64,000 bases of DNA from positions 3,412,501-3,476,500 of the forward strand of contig NZ_JADBEG010000001.1 in NCBI RefSeq assembly GCF_014873755.1. The letters are read 5' to 3'. The position numbers were made by a program, and so were the translations under genes. Numbering within the stretch: position 1 is the stretch's first letter; each line of letters begins with the position of its first letter. Positions 25,035 to 34,271 of the stretch are shown here, piece after piece. This DNA comes from Amycolatopsis lexingtonensis (GTDB lineage Bacteria; Actinomycetota; Actinomycetes; Mycobacteriales; Pseudonocardiaceae). The notes beneath the pieces are model-generated. The model did not search any database, had not been told where the DNA came from, and saw only the letters and a program-made list of their open reading frames with translations.

Positions 25035-26403
25035 GGGTCTTCTCCCCCAGCTCGGTCCGGAACAGGTCGGCGGGATCGGCGCAGTCGACGACGTGGTTCA
25101 GCACGAACTCGTACGCCGCGCCGCGCTCGACCTCCGCGGGTGAGAACGGGAACGCGAGACTGGGCAGGTAGCTCATCCCCGGCGTCGGCAGGTGCAGCAT
25201 CAGCGGGTTGGCGACCTTGGCGACCGCCGTGGCCGTGGCCTGGTCGGGGGCGTTGACGAGCAGCATCACGCCGACCTCGCGCGGCGGCCCGCTTTCGGGC
25301 TCGAGGTCGTCCAGCACGGCGTTGTGGCCGTACAGGCGGAGGTCGAAGGCGTACTCGTCGTCCGCCAGGCCGAGCGTCTGCCCCACCCGCTGCGTGATCA
25401 TCGTGCGCATCAGCTGTGCCCAGGCGTCGATGTCGGCGAGGATGAGCGGGTCCCGGACCGCCGAGAACGACACCGTCTCGTAGCCGGTGATGCGGGCGCC
25501 TTCCAGCTTGATCGTGTACTGCTCCGCGGTGTGGAACCGCGACCCCTCGACGCGGACGATCCGGTCGTCGACCGCGGTGTACCGCGCGTCCCGGACGTCG
25601 AGGGTGCCGGCGGGCTCCCGCATCTCGAACGGGTCCGCGGACTCGTAGAGCATGTGCGCGGCCACCGAAATCGGCGTGCAGGACACGGCGGGGTCGAGCG
25701 GCTCGATGGTGAAGCCGTCCGCGTCGATGGTGGCGAGAACCCCGCCCGCGCGCGGGTTGCTCGTGCACTGGCCGCCGCATTCGACGATCTTGGCGGCGTG
25801 CCACGTGGGTCCGGCGGGCATTCCCTTCATGAGCGGGTAGGCGGCCGCGACCGCGGTGTCGGTGGCGCGGCCGGCGAGCACGACCTGGGCCCCGGCGCGC
25901 AGTGCCGCGACGATCGGTTCGTGCCCCATCGCGCCGACGATGTGCGTGCAGCTCTCCAGGGTCTCGGCGGTCAGCTCTCCCAACGGGGGCAACGGATGCA
26001 CGCGGCCCGCGTCGAGGTGTTCCTTCAGCTCGGCCGCGTTCTGCTCGCTGTAGATCTTCGCCACCTTCAGGTCCAGGCCTTCCTCGGCCAGCACGTCGGC
26101 GGCGATCCCGGCGACCCAGTCGACGCCGGTGTCGGTCCCGCTCGTGCCGCAGGAGCCCACGATCACCGGGATCCCCGCGCCCGCCGCGGCCGTGAACAAA
26201 CTGCGCAGGTCGCGGGCCACCGCCTTCGCCGTCGTCTTGGCCGTCGCGGCACCGAGGTAGTACGGACCCGAGTCCGTCGAGCCGCCGTCGATGCTGATGA
26301 CGTCGGCGCCCAGTGCGATGCCGCGCTCGACGGTCGCGTGGTCCCAGCCGGCGCCGAGCATTCCGCTCGGGGCCAGCACGCGCACTTTGTCCATGTCCCT
26401 CAT
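25027..26403 (-). CDS. Acyclic terpene utilisation AtuA-family protein (DUF1446)
   Basis: This encodes about 458 residues. It begins MRDMDKVRVLAPSGMLGAGW and contains DVISIDGGSTDSGPYYLG, PVIVGSCGTSGTD, AGRATDTAV and KIVECGGQCTSNPR. The AtuA family is named for acyclic terpene degradation but occurs in many acid-catabolism operons, and its reaction is not firmly known. The ATG at 26403 overlaps the hydroxyacid dehydrogenase stop; the ATG at 26394 is an alternative. With DUF4387 it forms the core of this operon. Confidence 0.9.
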   Translation of the reverse strand: MRDMDKVRVLAPSGMLGAGWDHATVERGIALGADVISIDGGSTDSGPYYLGAATAKTTAKAVARDLRSLFTAAAGAGIPVIVGSCGTSGTDTGVDWVAGIAADVLAEEGLDLKVAKIYSEQNAAELKEHLDAGRVHPLPPLGELTAETLESCTHIVGAMGHEPIVAALRAGAQVVLAGRATDTAVAAAYPLMKGMPAGPTWHAAKIVECGGQCTSNPRAGGVLATIDADGFTIEPLDPAVSCTPISVAAHMLYESADPFEMREPAGTLDVRDARYTAVDDRIVRVEGSRFHTAEQYTIKLEGARITGYETVSFSAVRDPLILADIDAWAQLMRTMITQRVGQTLGLADDEYAFDLRLYGHNAVLDDLEPESGPPREVGVMLLVNAPDQATATAVAKVANPLMLHLPTPGMSYLPSLAFPFSPAEVERGAAYEFVLNHVVDCADPADLFRTELGEKTRA

Positions 26404-27353
26404 TTCTGTTGGTTCACCACGAACTTCGCCCGGCCCGCGAGGGCGGCCACCAGTTCCTCCGCGCCGCGCAAGCCCGCGGCGGCACGTGCTTCGGCCGTCT
26501 GCCCGGCCAGGTGGGAATAGACGACGATCCCGTCCACCCCGCGCAACGGGCTTTCGGACGGAAGCGGTTCCTCGGCCACGACGTCGAGCGCCGCACCCGC
26601 GATCTCGCCGGACCGCACGGCCGCGACCAGCGCGGCTTCGTCGACGATGGCGCCCCGGGCCGTGTTGATCAGCAGCGCCGTCGGCTTCATCTGCTTGAAC
26701 GCCACCGCGTCCAGCAGTCCCCGGGTCCGTTCGGTGAGCGCGGTGTGCACGGAGACGTAGTCCGAAGTGGACAGCAGCTCGGGCAGCCCGGTGAACCGGA
26801 CGCCGGGATCCCGCAGCTCCGCCGGGACGTTGGTCGTGCAGACGACGTTCATGCCGAACGCGCGCGCCAGCGGCACCACGGCCCGCGCCGCCGCCCCGTA
26901 GCCGATGAGCCCGAGCGTCGAGCCGCGCAGTTCGCGGCCGTCCTCGCGGGGCCAGCTCCCCCGGGCCACGCCGTGGGCGGACTGCACGAGCCGCCGGGCA
27001 CCAGCGAGCAGCAGGCCGACGGTGTACTCGGCCACGGCGTTGGCGTTGACCCCGGGCAGGTTGCTCACGGAGATCCCGAGCCGGCGCGCGGCGGCGACGT
27101 CGATCGAGTCGTACCCCACGCCGGTGCGCACGATGACGCGCAGCTTCGGCGACCGGGCAAGGACATCCGCTGTCAGCGGCTCGTTGGCCACCAGTGCCGC
27201 GTCGATCCCGTGGAGAGCGGCCGCGAGTTCGCCGGGATCGCGCCGGCCGGACATGGGCAGGTGCACGGTCTCCAGGCCGGAGCTTTTCAAGAACAAGTCG
27301 ACGTCGTCGCCGGGACGCAGGTAGTCCGTGGTGATCAGCACGCGTTCGTTCAC
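26400..27353 (-). CDS. D-2-hydroxyacid dehydrogenase (NAD-dependent)
   Basis: This encodes 317 residues from a GTG overlapping the MFS stop (GTGA). Family signatures are RTGVGYDSIDVAAARR, VAEYTVGLLLAGARR, the NAD motif GLIGYGAAARAV and the catalytic region INTARGAIVDEAALVAAV. A histidine in VVYSHLAGQT takes the usual catalytic acid position. It interconverts 2-oxo and D-2-hydroxy acids. The gene carries one copy of the GTCCACWNNGGAC motif at 26760. In the operon it likely handles a hydroxy acid imported by the MFS protein. Confidence 0.92.
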   Translation of the reverse strand: MNERVLITTDYLRPGDDVDLFLKSSGLETVHLPMSGRRDPGELAAALHGIDAALVANEPLTADVLARSPKLRVIVRTGVGYDSIDVAAARRLGISVSNLPGVNANAVAEYTVGLLLAGARRLVQSAHGVARGSWPREDGRELRGSTLGLIGYGAAARAVVPLARAFGMNVVCTTNVPAELRDPGVRFTGLPELLSTSDYVSVHTALTERTRGLLDAVAFKQMKPTALLINTARGAIVDEAALVAAVRSGEIAGAALDVVAEEPLPSESPLRGVDGIVVYSHLAGQTAEARAAAGLRGAEELVAALAGRAKFVVNQQK

Positions 27354-28615
27354 AGCGCCCGCCCGGCGGCCGACCGGCGCTGCAAGGCACTCACCCGCGC
27401 GACCGCCAGCACGGCGAGGAGCGCGACGATCGCGACGTGGAGCAGCAGCAGGGACCAGCCCGTGAGATCGACCAGGCCGCCGACCACGGCCGGGCCGAGG
27501 AAGCCGCCGCTCACCCAGCCCACGGTGTAGAGCCCGGTGTAGGTCCCGACCACGCGGTCGGACGGCGCGAGGTTCCACAGCACGACGACGGCGTTGACCA
27601 GGAACGCCGACGCCCCCGCGGACGCCACGCAGAGACCGGTGACGACCCCGGTGGGCGTCCGGACCACGGTGCCGAGCACCATGCCGGCCACGAACACCGT
27701 CATCCCGAAGGTCATCACCCGCAGCCGGCCGAAGCGTTCGGCGAGCCTCGCCACCGGGTAGGCGGCCACGATGAAGGCCACGCCGCTGGGCAGGGTCAGC
27801 CCGCCCGCTCCGCCGCGGGACATGCCCAGCACTTCCATGCCGTACGGCGTGACGAGCGCCCGCGAGGCGGCCCACGCGCCACCGAACAGCAGGATGGACG
27901 CGATGAGCAGCAACCGGCTGCGGTCGGCATCCCGCACGATGTCGAGCACGGTGTCCCGCACCCGTGCAGCGGGTGCTGCCTCTTCGCGTTCTTCGTCGAG
28001 TGCGACCTGGTAGGCCGGCGACCGGCTGTCGCGCACGTTCGCGGCCAGCACGGCCAAGGACACCACCATCAGGATCGCCGGGATCGCGAACGACAGCTTC
28101 GGATACGTGTCGATCAGGAAGATGCTGATCAGCGCCGCGACCATCACCGTGAGGCTGGACGCGATCTTGACGACCGCATTGGCGCGGCTGCGCCGCTCGG
28201 GCGGGACGAAGTCCGGGAGCAGGGACTCGGCGATCGGCTTGAACGAGTTCGCGACGAGCGCGTAGCCGAACATCGTCAGGATCAGCAGCGGCAGCGAGGC
28301 CGCGGCGTGCGGGATCAGCAGGAACAGCAGCGCGGCCACCGGCATCCCGACGAGGAGGTAGGGCATGCGGCGGCCCCACGAGGTGCGCGTGCGGTCCGAC
28401 CGGTTGCCCATCCACGGCTGGATGAAGATGCCGAGCACGTTGTCCATCCCCATCAGGAGACCGATCAGCGCGGCACTGCCGATGTGTTCGCGAAGCAGCG
28501 GCGGAACCTGGGAGTCGTAGAGGTTCCACGTCGACTCCTGCGCGAAGACCGCCAGGGCCACGAAGAACGTGATCCGCCCGGTCCGCACGCGTTGTGTGCT
28601 CGACGTCGTCGTCAT
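27350..28615 (-). CDS. MFS transporter (SLC45/GPH-like)
   Basis: This encodes 421 residues with about twelve membrane segments. The loop between helices 2 and 3 reads GNRSDRTRTSWGRRMPYLLVG, which is like the sucrose/GPH-type carriers. A central cytoplasmic loop contains EEREEAAPAARVRD. It is the first gene of the minus-strand operon and probably imports the substrate. The symmetric site TTGCTATAGCAA lies just upstream, and a GntR gene is divergent 77 bases away. Confidence 0.9.
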   Translation of the reverse strand: MTTTSSTQRVRTGRITFFVALAVFAQESTWNLYDSQVPPLLREHIGSAALIGLLMGMDNVLGIFIQPWMGNRSDRTRTSWGRRMPYLLVGMPVAALLFLLIPHAAASLPLLILTMFGYALVANSFKPIAESLLPDFVPPERRSRANAVVKIASSLTVMVAALISIFLIDTYPKLSFAIPAILMVVSLAVLAANVRDSRSPAYQVALDEEREEAAPAARVRDTVLDIVRDADRSRLLLIASILLFGGAWAASRALVTPYGMEVLGMSRGGAGGLTLPSGVAFIVAAYPVARLAERFGRLRVMTFGMTVFVAGMVLGTVVRTPTGVVTGLCVASAGASAFLVNAVVVLWNLAPSDRVVGTYTGLYTVGWVSGGFLGPAVVGGLVDLTGWSLLLLHVAIVALLAVLAVARVSALQRRSAAGRAL

Positions 28616-28630
28616 GCCGCCAAGCTACTT

Positions 28631-28642
28631 TTGCTATAGCAA
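28631..28642. promoter_or_regulatory. GntR operator between MFS and gntR genes
   Basis: TTGCTATAGCAA is a perfect 12-bp palindrome midway between the divergent genes. A degenerate copy, TTGCGATGGCA (28668-28678), lies nearer the gntR start. TAGAGT at 28681-28686 is a possible -10 box seven bases before the gntR ATG. Two sites in one 77-base gap suggest control of both directions by the GntR protein. Confidence 0.7.
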
Positions 28643-28692
28643 GAACGTCAAGTGTTTCTTATTGACTTTGCGATGGCAGATAGAGTGACGCC

Positions 28693-29406
28693 ATGGCAAG
28701 TGAGACCTTGAAGGGCCTGACGGCCGACACGCTGGCCGACCGCGCCTACCGCGCCATCCGCGACGCGGTCACCACCGGCGAGCTGCGGCCGGGGCAGAAG
28801 GTCACCGAGCGCGGGCTCGCCGAGCGGCTGTCGGTGAGCCCGACGCCGGTGCGGGAGGCCATCCGGCGCCTCGAGCAGGACGGTCTCCTCGAACGGACCG
28901 GACCGCGGACCGTCCAGGTCGCCGCGTTCGGGGACACCGCGATCCAGGACCTCGCCGAGGTGGAGGTGGCCCTGCGCGGGATGGTGGCCCGCTTCGCCGC
29001 GCGGCACGCGACCGCGGCCCAGCTGGACCACCTCGACGCCGTGCTCGACGAAGCCGACGACCTGCTGATCGTCATCAAGCAACGGCAGCAGGCGGGGCAG
29101 GACCTCTCCCGGCACCTGGATCGGCTGCTGGACACCATGCAGCGCTTCAACGAGGTCGTCGAATCGTGCGCCCACAACCCGGTCCTGGTGCGCCTGCTCG
29201 GCCAGACCCGGGTGTTCTCCTGGCCGGAACGGCGGGCCCGGCTGATCGAACGCATCGCCGAGAACGACCGGTTCGGCCTCGATCGCTACGGCAGCCACCG
29301 CGCGCTCGTCCGTGCGTTGCGGGCCGGCGACCCGGCGGTGGCCGAAGCGCTCGTCATCGAAGACGCCCGTGGCGGGCTGGGCGACCTGCTCGCCGCGCCG
29401 GCTTGA
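28693..29406 (+). CDS. GntR-family (FadR-type, FCD domain) regulator
   Basis: This encodes 237 residues. The winged helix has TLADRAYRAIRDAVTTGELR, then LAERLSVSPTPVREAIRRLEQDGLL, typical of the FadR subfamily. The helical C-terminal FCD domain carries ARFAARHA, FNEVVESCAHN and GSHRALVRALRAGD; the His residues suggest metal-assisted binding of an organic acid. It is divergent from the MFS-AtuA operon and convergent with the HyuA gene, so it likely represses the former until a carboxylate inducer binds. Confidence 0.93.
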   Translation: MASETLKGLTADTLADRAYRAIRDAVTTGELRPGQKVTERGLAERLSVSPTPVREAIRRLEQDGLLERTGPRTVQVAAFGDTAIQDLAEVEVALRGMVARFAARHATAAQLDHLDAVLDEADDLLIVIKQRQQAGQDLSRHLDRLLDTMQRFNEVVESCAHNPVLVRLLGQTRVFSWPERRARLIERIAENDRFGLDRYGSHRALVRALRAGDPAVAEALVIEDARGGLGDLLAAPA

Positions 29407-29413
29407 GGGATCG

Positions 29414-31468
29414 TCACGGCCCGACGTCGACGAGGAGCGTCAGGTCGCGGTCGACGCGGATCCGGCACTCCGGCCCGAACGCGCACGAGGACTCGCGTTC
29501 TTCGAACACCGCCGGCCCGGTGAGCTCCGTTCCGGGGCGCAACCGGTAGCGGTCCCACACCGTGGCCTCGAGCCGGCCGTGGCCGGGGAACCGGACGTCG
29601 CGGACGCCGCGGCGCGGATCGCCGTCGAGCGGCTCGCACCCCAGCGGGATGTCGGGGCCGGGCAGGTGGGCCGAAAGCCGCCAGGTGACGACTTCCGCGG
29701 GTCCGTCGAGGGATCGCCCGAACGTCGCGCGGTACGTCTCCTCGAAAGCGTCTTGGAGAAGGCCGGCGTCCATCGTCTCGGGGAGATCGACTTCGATCGC
29801 GGATCCCTGGCCCAGGTAACGCAAGTCGGCCGAACGCCGCAGCCGCACCACATCCGTGGCCTCCGGGGCCAGGACCGCCGTGGCGCGTGCGGCCATCTCG
29901 GCGTAGAGGGCGGTGACGCGCTCCCAGTCGACCTCGGTGAGCGCCGAAGGCAGGCTGCGCGCCTGGTCCACCGTGGGCGGTGCGACGAGGAAACCGTAGG
30001 CGGACATGACGCCGGCGCGCATCGGCACGACGATCCGGGAGATCTTCAGCTGCTTCGCCAGGCCGTAGGCGTGCACCGGACCCGCTCCGCCGAACGCCAC
30101 GAGCGCGAAACCGGCGGGATCCCGGCCCTGCTCGGACAGGTGCATCCGGGCCGCCGCCGCCATGCCCGCCGTCGCCACCTCGACGACTCCCGAAGCGGCG
30201 CCGACCGTGTCCAGGCCGAGCGGCTCGGCCACCTCCCGGTCCAGCGCCTTGCGGGCCTCGGCCGTCCGCAACCGCATCTCACCACCGAGGAAGGCGGCCG
30301 GGTCGAGGTGACCGAGCACGAGATCCGCGTCCGTGACGGTCGGCCGCTCCCCGCCGCGGCCGTAGGCGACCGGCCCCGGAACGGACCCGGCGCTGCGCGG
30401 GCCGACCTTGAGCAGCCCCAGCGAGTCCGGGGCGGCGATCGACCCGCCGCCGGAGCCGATCTCGATCATGTCGACGACCGTCAGCCGGACCGGCAGCCCC
30501 GAACCCGGCTTGAACTTGTCGACGCGGCCCGCCTCGAAGTCGTGCCGCCGACGCGCGCCGCCCCCGCTCACCACGGCGATCTTGGCCGTGGTCCCGCCCA
30601 TGTCGAACGAAAGGACGTCCGGTTCGCCCAGCCGCCGGGCCACGGCGGCCGCGGCGATCGTGCCCGCCGCCGGGCCCGATTCGAGCAACCGGAAGGGAAA
30701 CGCCTTCGCGTCGGCCGAGGTCGTGACCCCGCCCCCGGAGAGCATCACGCGCAGGGGCGCCTCGATGCCCATGGCGAGCAGGTCGTCGCGCAGGCTGTCG
30801 AGGTAGCGCGTCATCAACGGCTGCACGTAGGCGTTGAGGCAAGCCGTGCTCGCCCGCTCGTACTCGCCGACGACCGGCGCGACCTCGCAGGAGAGGGTGA
30901 CCGGCAGCCCGGGGCAGGCCCGCGCGAGCAGTTCCCGCACCCGCTGTTCGTGCCGGTCGTCGCGGTAGGCGTGCAGCAGGGCCACCGCCACCGCCTCGAC
31001 GCCCTGCTCCACCAGGTAGCCCGCCTGCGCGAGCACGCCGGCCTCGTCCAGCGGCTCCAGCTCGGTGCCGTCGGCGGCGATGCGGCCCCGCACCCCGCGG
31101 CAGCGGTGCCGGGGAACCAGCGGGCGGGCCGGCCGGGCCAGCAGGTCGGTCGTGTCGAACCTGATCTCCCGCGCCATCTCCAGGACGTCGCGGAACCCCT
31201 CCGTGGTAAGCAATCCCACCACCGCCCCGGTGCGCTCCAGCAGCGTGTTGGTCACCAGCGTCGTGCCGTGCACGACCCCTGCGACGTTCCGGGCCGGGGT
31301 GGCGGTCTCCGCCAGCAGCCGCGCGATGCCCGCGGTGATGGCCTCGTTGGGGGCGTGCGGCGTGGTGGGCAGCTTGCCCGGCCAGGTCAGGTCGCGCACC
31401 GGGTCGTGCAGCAGCAGATCGGTGAACGTGCCCCCGACGTCCACGCCGATCCGGACGGTGCGGCTCAT
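29414..31468 (-). CDS. hyuA: Hydantoinase/oxoprolinase subunit A (HyuA-like)
   Basis: This encodes 684 residues. The ATPase-type motif GVDVGGTFTDLLL is at the N-terminus. Further signatures are VHGTTLVTNTLLER, MLSGGGVTTS, LSFDMGGTTAKIAVV, VDMIEIGSGGGSIA and VAFGGAGPVHAYGLA. Members of the family use ATP to open cyclic amides or to carboxylate ketones (acetone carboxylase, acetophenone carboxylase), so the reaction cannot be fixed from sequence. The ATG overlaps the HyuB stop by four bases, and the two act as one enzyme. Confidence 0.93.
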   Translation of the reverse strand: MSRTVRIGVDVGGTFTDLLLHDPVRDLTWPGKLPTTPHAPNEAITAGIARLLAETATPARNVAGVVHGTTLVTNTLLERTGAVVGLLTTEGFRDVLEMAREIRFDTTDLLARPARPLVPRHRCRGVRGRIAADGTELEPLDEAGVLAQAGYLVEQGVEAVAVALLHAYRDDRHEQRVRELLARACPGLPVTLSCEVAPVVGEYERASTACLNAYVQPLMTRYLDSLRDDLLAMGIEAPLRVMLSGGGVTTSADAKAFPFRLLESGPAAGTIAAAAVARRLGEPDVLSFDMGGTTAKIAVVSGGGARRRHDFEAGRVDKFKPGSGLPVRLTVVDMIEIGSGGGSIAAPDSLGLLKVGPRSAGSVPGPVAYGRGGERPTVTDADLVLGHLDPAAFLGGEMRLRTAEARKALDREVAEPLGLDTVGAASGVVEVATAGMAAAARMHLSEQGRDPAGFALVAFGGAGPVHAYGLAKQLKISRIVVPMRAGVMSAYGFLVAPPTVDQARSLPSALTEVDWERVTALYAEMAARATAVLAPEATDVVRLRRSADLRYLGQGSAIEVDLPETMDAGLLQDAFEETYRATFGRSLDGPAEVVTWRLSAHLPGPDIPLGCEPLDGDPRRGVRDVRFPGHGRLEATVWDRYRLRPGTELTGPAVFEERESSCAFGPECRIRVDRDLTLLVDVGP

Positions 31469-33072
31469 CGGACGTACCCGCCGAGCTCGTCGGCCAGTAC
31501 CAGGTCCGGCTCACGGTCCTCCGGCGCGCCGAACCCGCCACCGCCGGGGAACGAGATGACGATCGACGCACCGGGCGCCAGTTGCGAAATCGACTTCAGC
31601 GGCACGCTTTCCCCGGTGTCCAGCACCGCCCGCGCCGCGGCGCCCGGCTCCCCGCCGTCGAGCCCGAGCGCCGGGTGCCGTTCGCGGTCGCCGAGCACCA
31701 CCAGCTGGACCGGGCGGCGGGTCGGGTTGTGCACCTCGACGTCCTGCCCCAGCCCGCCGCGGCGCCGGCCTCGGCCACCCGAGCCCGGCCGAAGTTCCTT
31801 GCGCACGAACCGGAGCGGGGACGCGACCTCGAAGGCCTCGATGCTGCCGCTGCCGGAGTTCGTCGGAAAAGCGGTCGTGGACAAGCCGTCCTTCTCCCGG
31901 GACGCGCCCATTCCGGCGTTGGCGAAGAGCATCTGCGCGAACGGACGGCCCGCGTCGTCGACGCCGGCGAACCGGACCCGCAGCGCCGGCGCTCCCCCGC
32001 TGTCGGCGATGACCCGGCCGGGCAGCACCGGTGCGAGCGCCCGGTAGATCGCGCACGACAGCAGATGCCCGGTCAGGTGCCGGGCGACGACGGGCGCGGG
32101 GAACACGGGGTTGACGATCGTGCCCTCCGGAGCCGTCACGCCGATCGCCCGGTAGGAACCCCAGTTCGTCCGCGTGGCCGGGTCGAGCAGGATCTTCAGC
32201 GGGTACATCGAGTAGGCGCGCGTGTAGTTCAGGGTGGAGTTGACCGGGAACGGCACCTGCGCCGAGGTTCCGGCGTAGTCGATCCCGATCCGGTCACCGC
32301 GCACCGTGACCGCGCACTCGATGTGCGTCGGGTGCCCCTCGACCCCGTCGGCGTCGACGCTCGCCCGGTACGCGCCGTCCGGCAGCTCGCGCACGGCCGC
32401 CCGCATCGCGGTCTCGGCCAGCGCGTGCACCTCGGCGGCGAACCCCTCGAAATCCGGCTCGCCGAAGTCGTCGAGGAACTCCCGCGCGCGCCGCCGGCAC
32501 ACCGCGTGCGCCGCGGCCTGCGCCTCCAGGTCACCCCACAACGGGTCCGGGAGGCGGACGTTGGCCAGCAGGAGGTCCTTGACCCCCGGCTCGACCCGGC
32601 CGCCCCGGTACAGCCGCAGCGGCGGGATGAGGACGCCCTCGGACATCAGGTCGGTGGCGCCCAGCGCCGGGGTCCCGCCGATGTCGGGCGAGTGCGCGGC
32701 GGTCCCGGCGAAGGCGACGAGCGCGCCCCGGTGGAAGACCGGGGTGATCATGGCGATGTCCGGCAGGTGCCCGGTGGCGATCCACGGGTCGTTGGTGATC
32801 ACGGCGTCGCCGTCCTGCCAGTCCGCCGCCGGGAACCGCGCCAGGACCAGCCCGGTCAGCGAGCTCATCAGGGCCGCGAAGCCGGGGATGCCGGCCCGTG
32901 ACTCCGCCATCGTGCGCCCCCGGCGGTCCATCAGCACGACGGTGTAGTCGTTGGATTCGCGGATGATGGTCGAGAAGGCCGTGCGCAGCATGGTCGACGC
33001 GGCCTCGTCGGTCGCGGACGCGAGCCGGTCCCACCGGACCTCGAGGCCGACCGGGTCGAACGCGGGTGTCAT
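31465..33072 (-). CDS. hyuB: Hydantoinase/oxoprolinase subunit B (HyuB-like)
   Basis: This encodes 535 residues. Signatures are STIIRESNDYTVVLMDRRGR, WQDGDAVITNDPWIATGHLPD, PVFHRGALVAFAGTAAHSPDIGG (His and Asp metal ligands) and a C-terminal GRRRGGLGQDVEVHN. It partners the HyuA-like protein. The ATG overlaps the stop of the dehydrogenase gene (ATGA). Together with that dehydrogenase it suggests a pathway that processes a dicarboxylic or hydroxylated acid. Confidence 0.93.
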   Translation of the reverse strand: MTPAFDPVGLEVRWDRLASATDEAASTMLRTAFSTIIRESNDYTVVLMDRRGRTMAESRAGIPGFAALMSSLTGLVLARFPAADWQDGDAVITNDPWIATGHLPDIAMITPVFHRGALVAFAGTAAHSPDIGGTPALGATDLMSEGVLIPPLRLYRGGRVEPGVKDLLLANVRLPDPLWGDLEAQAAAHAVCRRRAREFLDDFGEPDFEGFAAEVHALAETAMRAAVRELPDGAYRASVDADGVEGHPTHIECAVTVRGDRIGIDYAGTSAQVPFPVNSTLNYTRAYSMYPLKILLDPATRTNWGSYRAIGVTAPEGTIVNPVFPAPVVARHLTGHLLSCAIYRALAPVLPGRVIADSGGAPALRVRFAGVDDAGRPFAQMLFANAGMGASREKDGLSTTAFPTNSGSGSIEAFEVASPLRFVRKELRPGSGGRGRRRGGLGQDVEVHNPTRRPVQLVVLGDRERHPALGLDGGEPGAAARAVLDTGESVPLKSISQLAPGASIVISFPGGGGFGAPEDREPDLVLADELGGYVR

Positions 33073-34193
33073 GACGCCACCACCTTCCGATGCGCGATCT
33101 CGGCGGCGATCGCCGTGCCCAGGCCGTCGGTCGTGCCGGAGCCGCCGAGGTCGGGGGTGAGCACGTCCGGCTGTCCGGCGAGCACGGTTTCGATGGCGGC
33201 CAGGACCCCCGCGGCCGCAGCGGTCTCCCCCAGGTGCTCGAGCATCATGGCGCCGCTCCAGATCTGCCCGACGGGGTTGGCGATCCCGCGCCCGGCGATG
33301 TCGGGGGCCGAGCCGTGGACCGGCTCGAACAGGCTCGGCCACGTCCGGTCCGGGTTGATGTTGGCGCTCGGGGCGATCCCGATCGTCCCCGCGCAGGCCG
33401 GCCCGAGGTCGGAAAGGATGTCGCCGAAAAGGTTGCTCGCGACGACGACGTCGTACCGCTGCGGCTGGAGCACGAACTTGGCCGCGAGGATGTCGATGTG
33501 GTCCTTGTCCGCGGCGACGTCCGGGTACTGCCGCGCCATCAGCTCCGCGCGTTCGTCCCAGTAGGGCATGGAGATGGCGATGCCGTTGCTCTTGGTCGCC
33601 CACGTCAGGTGCTTGCGGGGGCGGGCGGCGGCGAGCTCGAAGGCGTAGCGCAGCACCCGGTCCACCCCGGTCCGGGTCAGCACGGTCTCCTGCAGCACCG
33701 TTTCGCGGTCGGTGCCTTCGAAGATCCGGCCGCCGATGCTCGAGTACTCGCCTTCGGTGTTCTCGCGGACGACGAGGAAGTCGATGTCACCGGGCTCGTG
33801 GTCGCGCAGCGGGCTGCGCACTCCTCGCAACAGCCGCACCGGCCGCAGGTTCACGTACTGGTCGAAACCCCGCCGCAGCTGCAGCAGGCTGCCCCAGAGC
33901 GAAACGTGGTCGGGCACCACCTCGGGCCACCCGACGGCGCCGAAGAAGAGCGCGTCGAAGCTGCCGAGCACGTCCTTCCAATCCGGCGGCAGCATCTCGC
34001 CGTGCCGCAACCAGTACTCGGCGCAGGCGAATCCGTAGTGGACGGTCTCGAGCTTGAACCCGTAGGCCTCGGCCGCGGCTCGCAAGCACCTGAGTCCCTC
34101 CGGGACGACCTCGCGGCCGATGCCGTCGCCGGGGATGACCGCGATGCGGTGACGCTGGGGCACGGGGGACGCTCCTGTCGATCCGGTGGGCAC
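33069..34193 (-). CDS. Tartrate / D-malate-type dehydrogenase (isocitrate-isopropylmalate family)
   Basis: This encodes 374 residues. HRIAVIPGDGIGREVVPEGL at the start, then LLRGVRSPLRDHEPGDIDFL, VRENTEGEYSSIGG, ASNLFGDILSDLGP and LFEPVHGSAPDIAGRG are the beta-decarboxylating dehydrogenase signatures. The long form with ENTEGEYSSIGGR resembles tartrate dehydrogenase/decarboxylase (TtuC) and D-malate dehydrogenase more than leucine or TCA-cycle enzymes. It is the first gene of the minus-strand operon, divergent from a LysR gene. It presumably oxidises a 2-hydroxy acid with loss of CO2. Confidence 0.9.
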   Translation of the reverse strand: MPTGSTGASPVPQRHRIAVIPGDGIGREVVPEGLRCLRAAAEAYGFKLETVHYGFACAEYWLRHGEMLPPDWKDVLGSFDALFFGAVGWPEVVPDHVSLWGSLLQLRRGFDQYVNLRPVRLLRGVRSPLRDHEPGDIDFLVVRENTEGEYSSIGGRIFEGTDRETVLQETVLTRTGVDRVLRYAFELAAARPRKHLTWATKSNGIAISMPYWDERAELMARQYPDVAADKDHIDILAAKFVLQPQRYDVVVASNLFGDILSDLGPACAGTIGIAPSANINPDRTWPSLFEPVHGSAPDIAGRGIANPVGQIWSGAMMLEHLGETAAAAGVLAAIETVLAGQPDVLTPDLGGSGTTDGLGTAIAAEIAHRKVVAS

Positions 34194-34248
34194 GCGCCTT
34201 CACCCTGATCGGCCGCGCACGCCACGACAAGAGCGCCGGAGGCAACCT

Positions 34249-34271
34249 ATCCTTTCGCTCATGGAAAGGGT
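34249..34271. promoter_or_regulatory. Inverted repeat overlapping the lysR -10 box and start codon
   Basis: ATCCTTTC (34249-34256) and GAAAGGGT (34264-34271) pair at seven of eight positions, with the lysR ATG (34261) in the spacer. TATCCT at 34248-34253 is a plausible -10 that would start the mRNA at the ATG. The repeat would then be an autoregulatory operator rather than an RNA hairpin. Confidence 0.5.
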
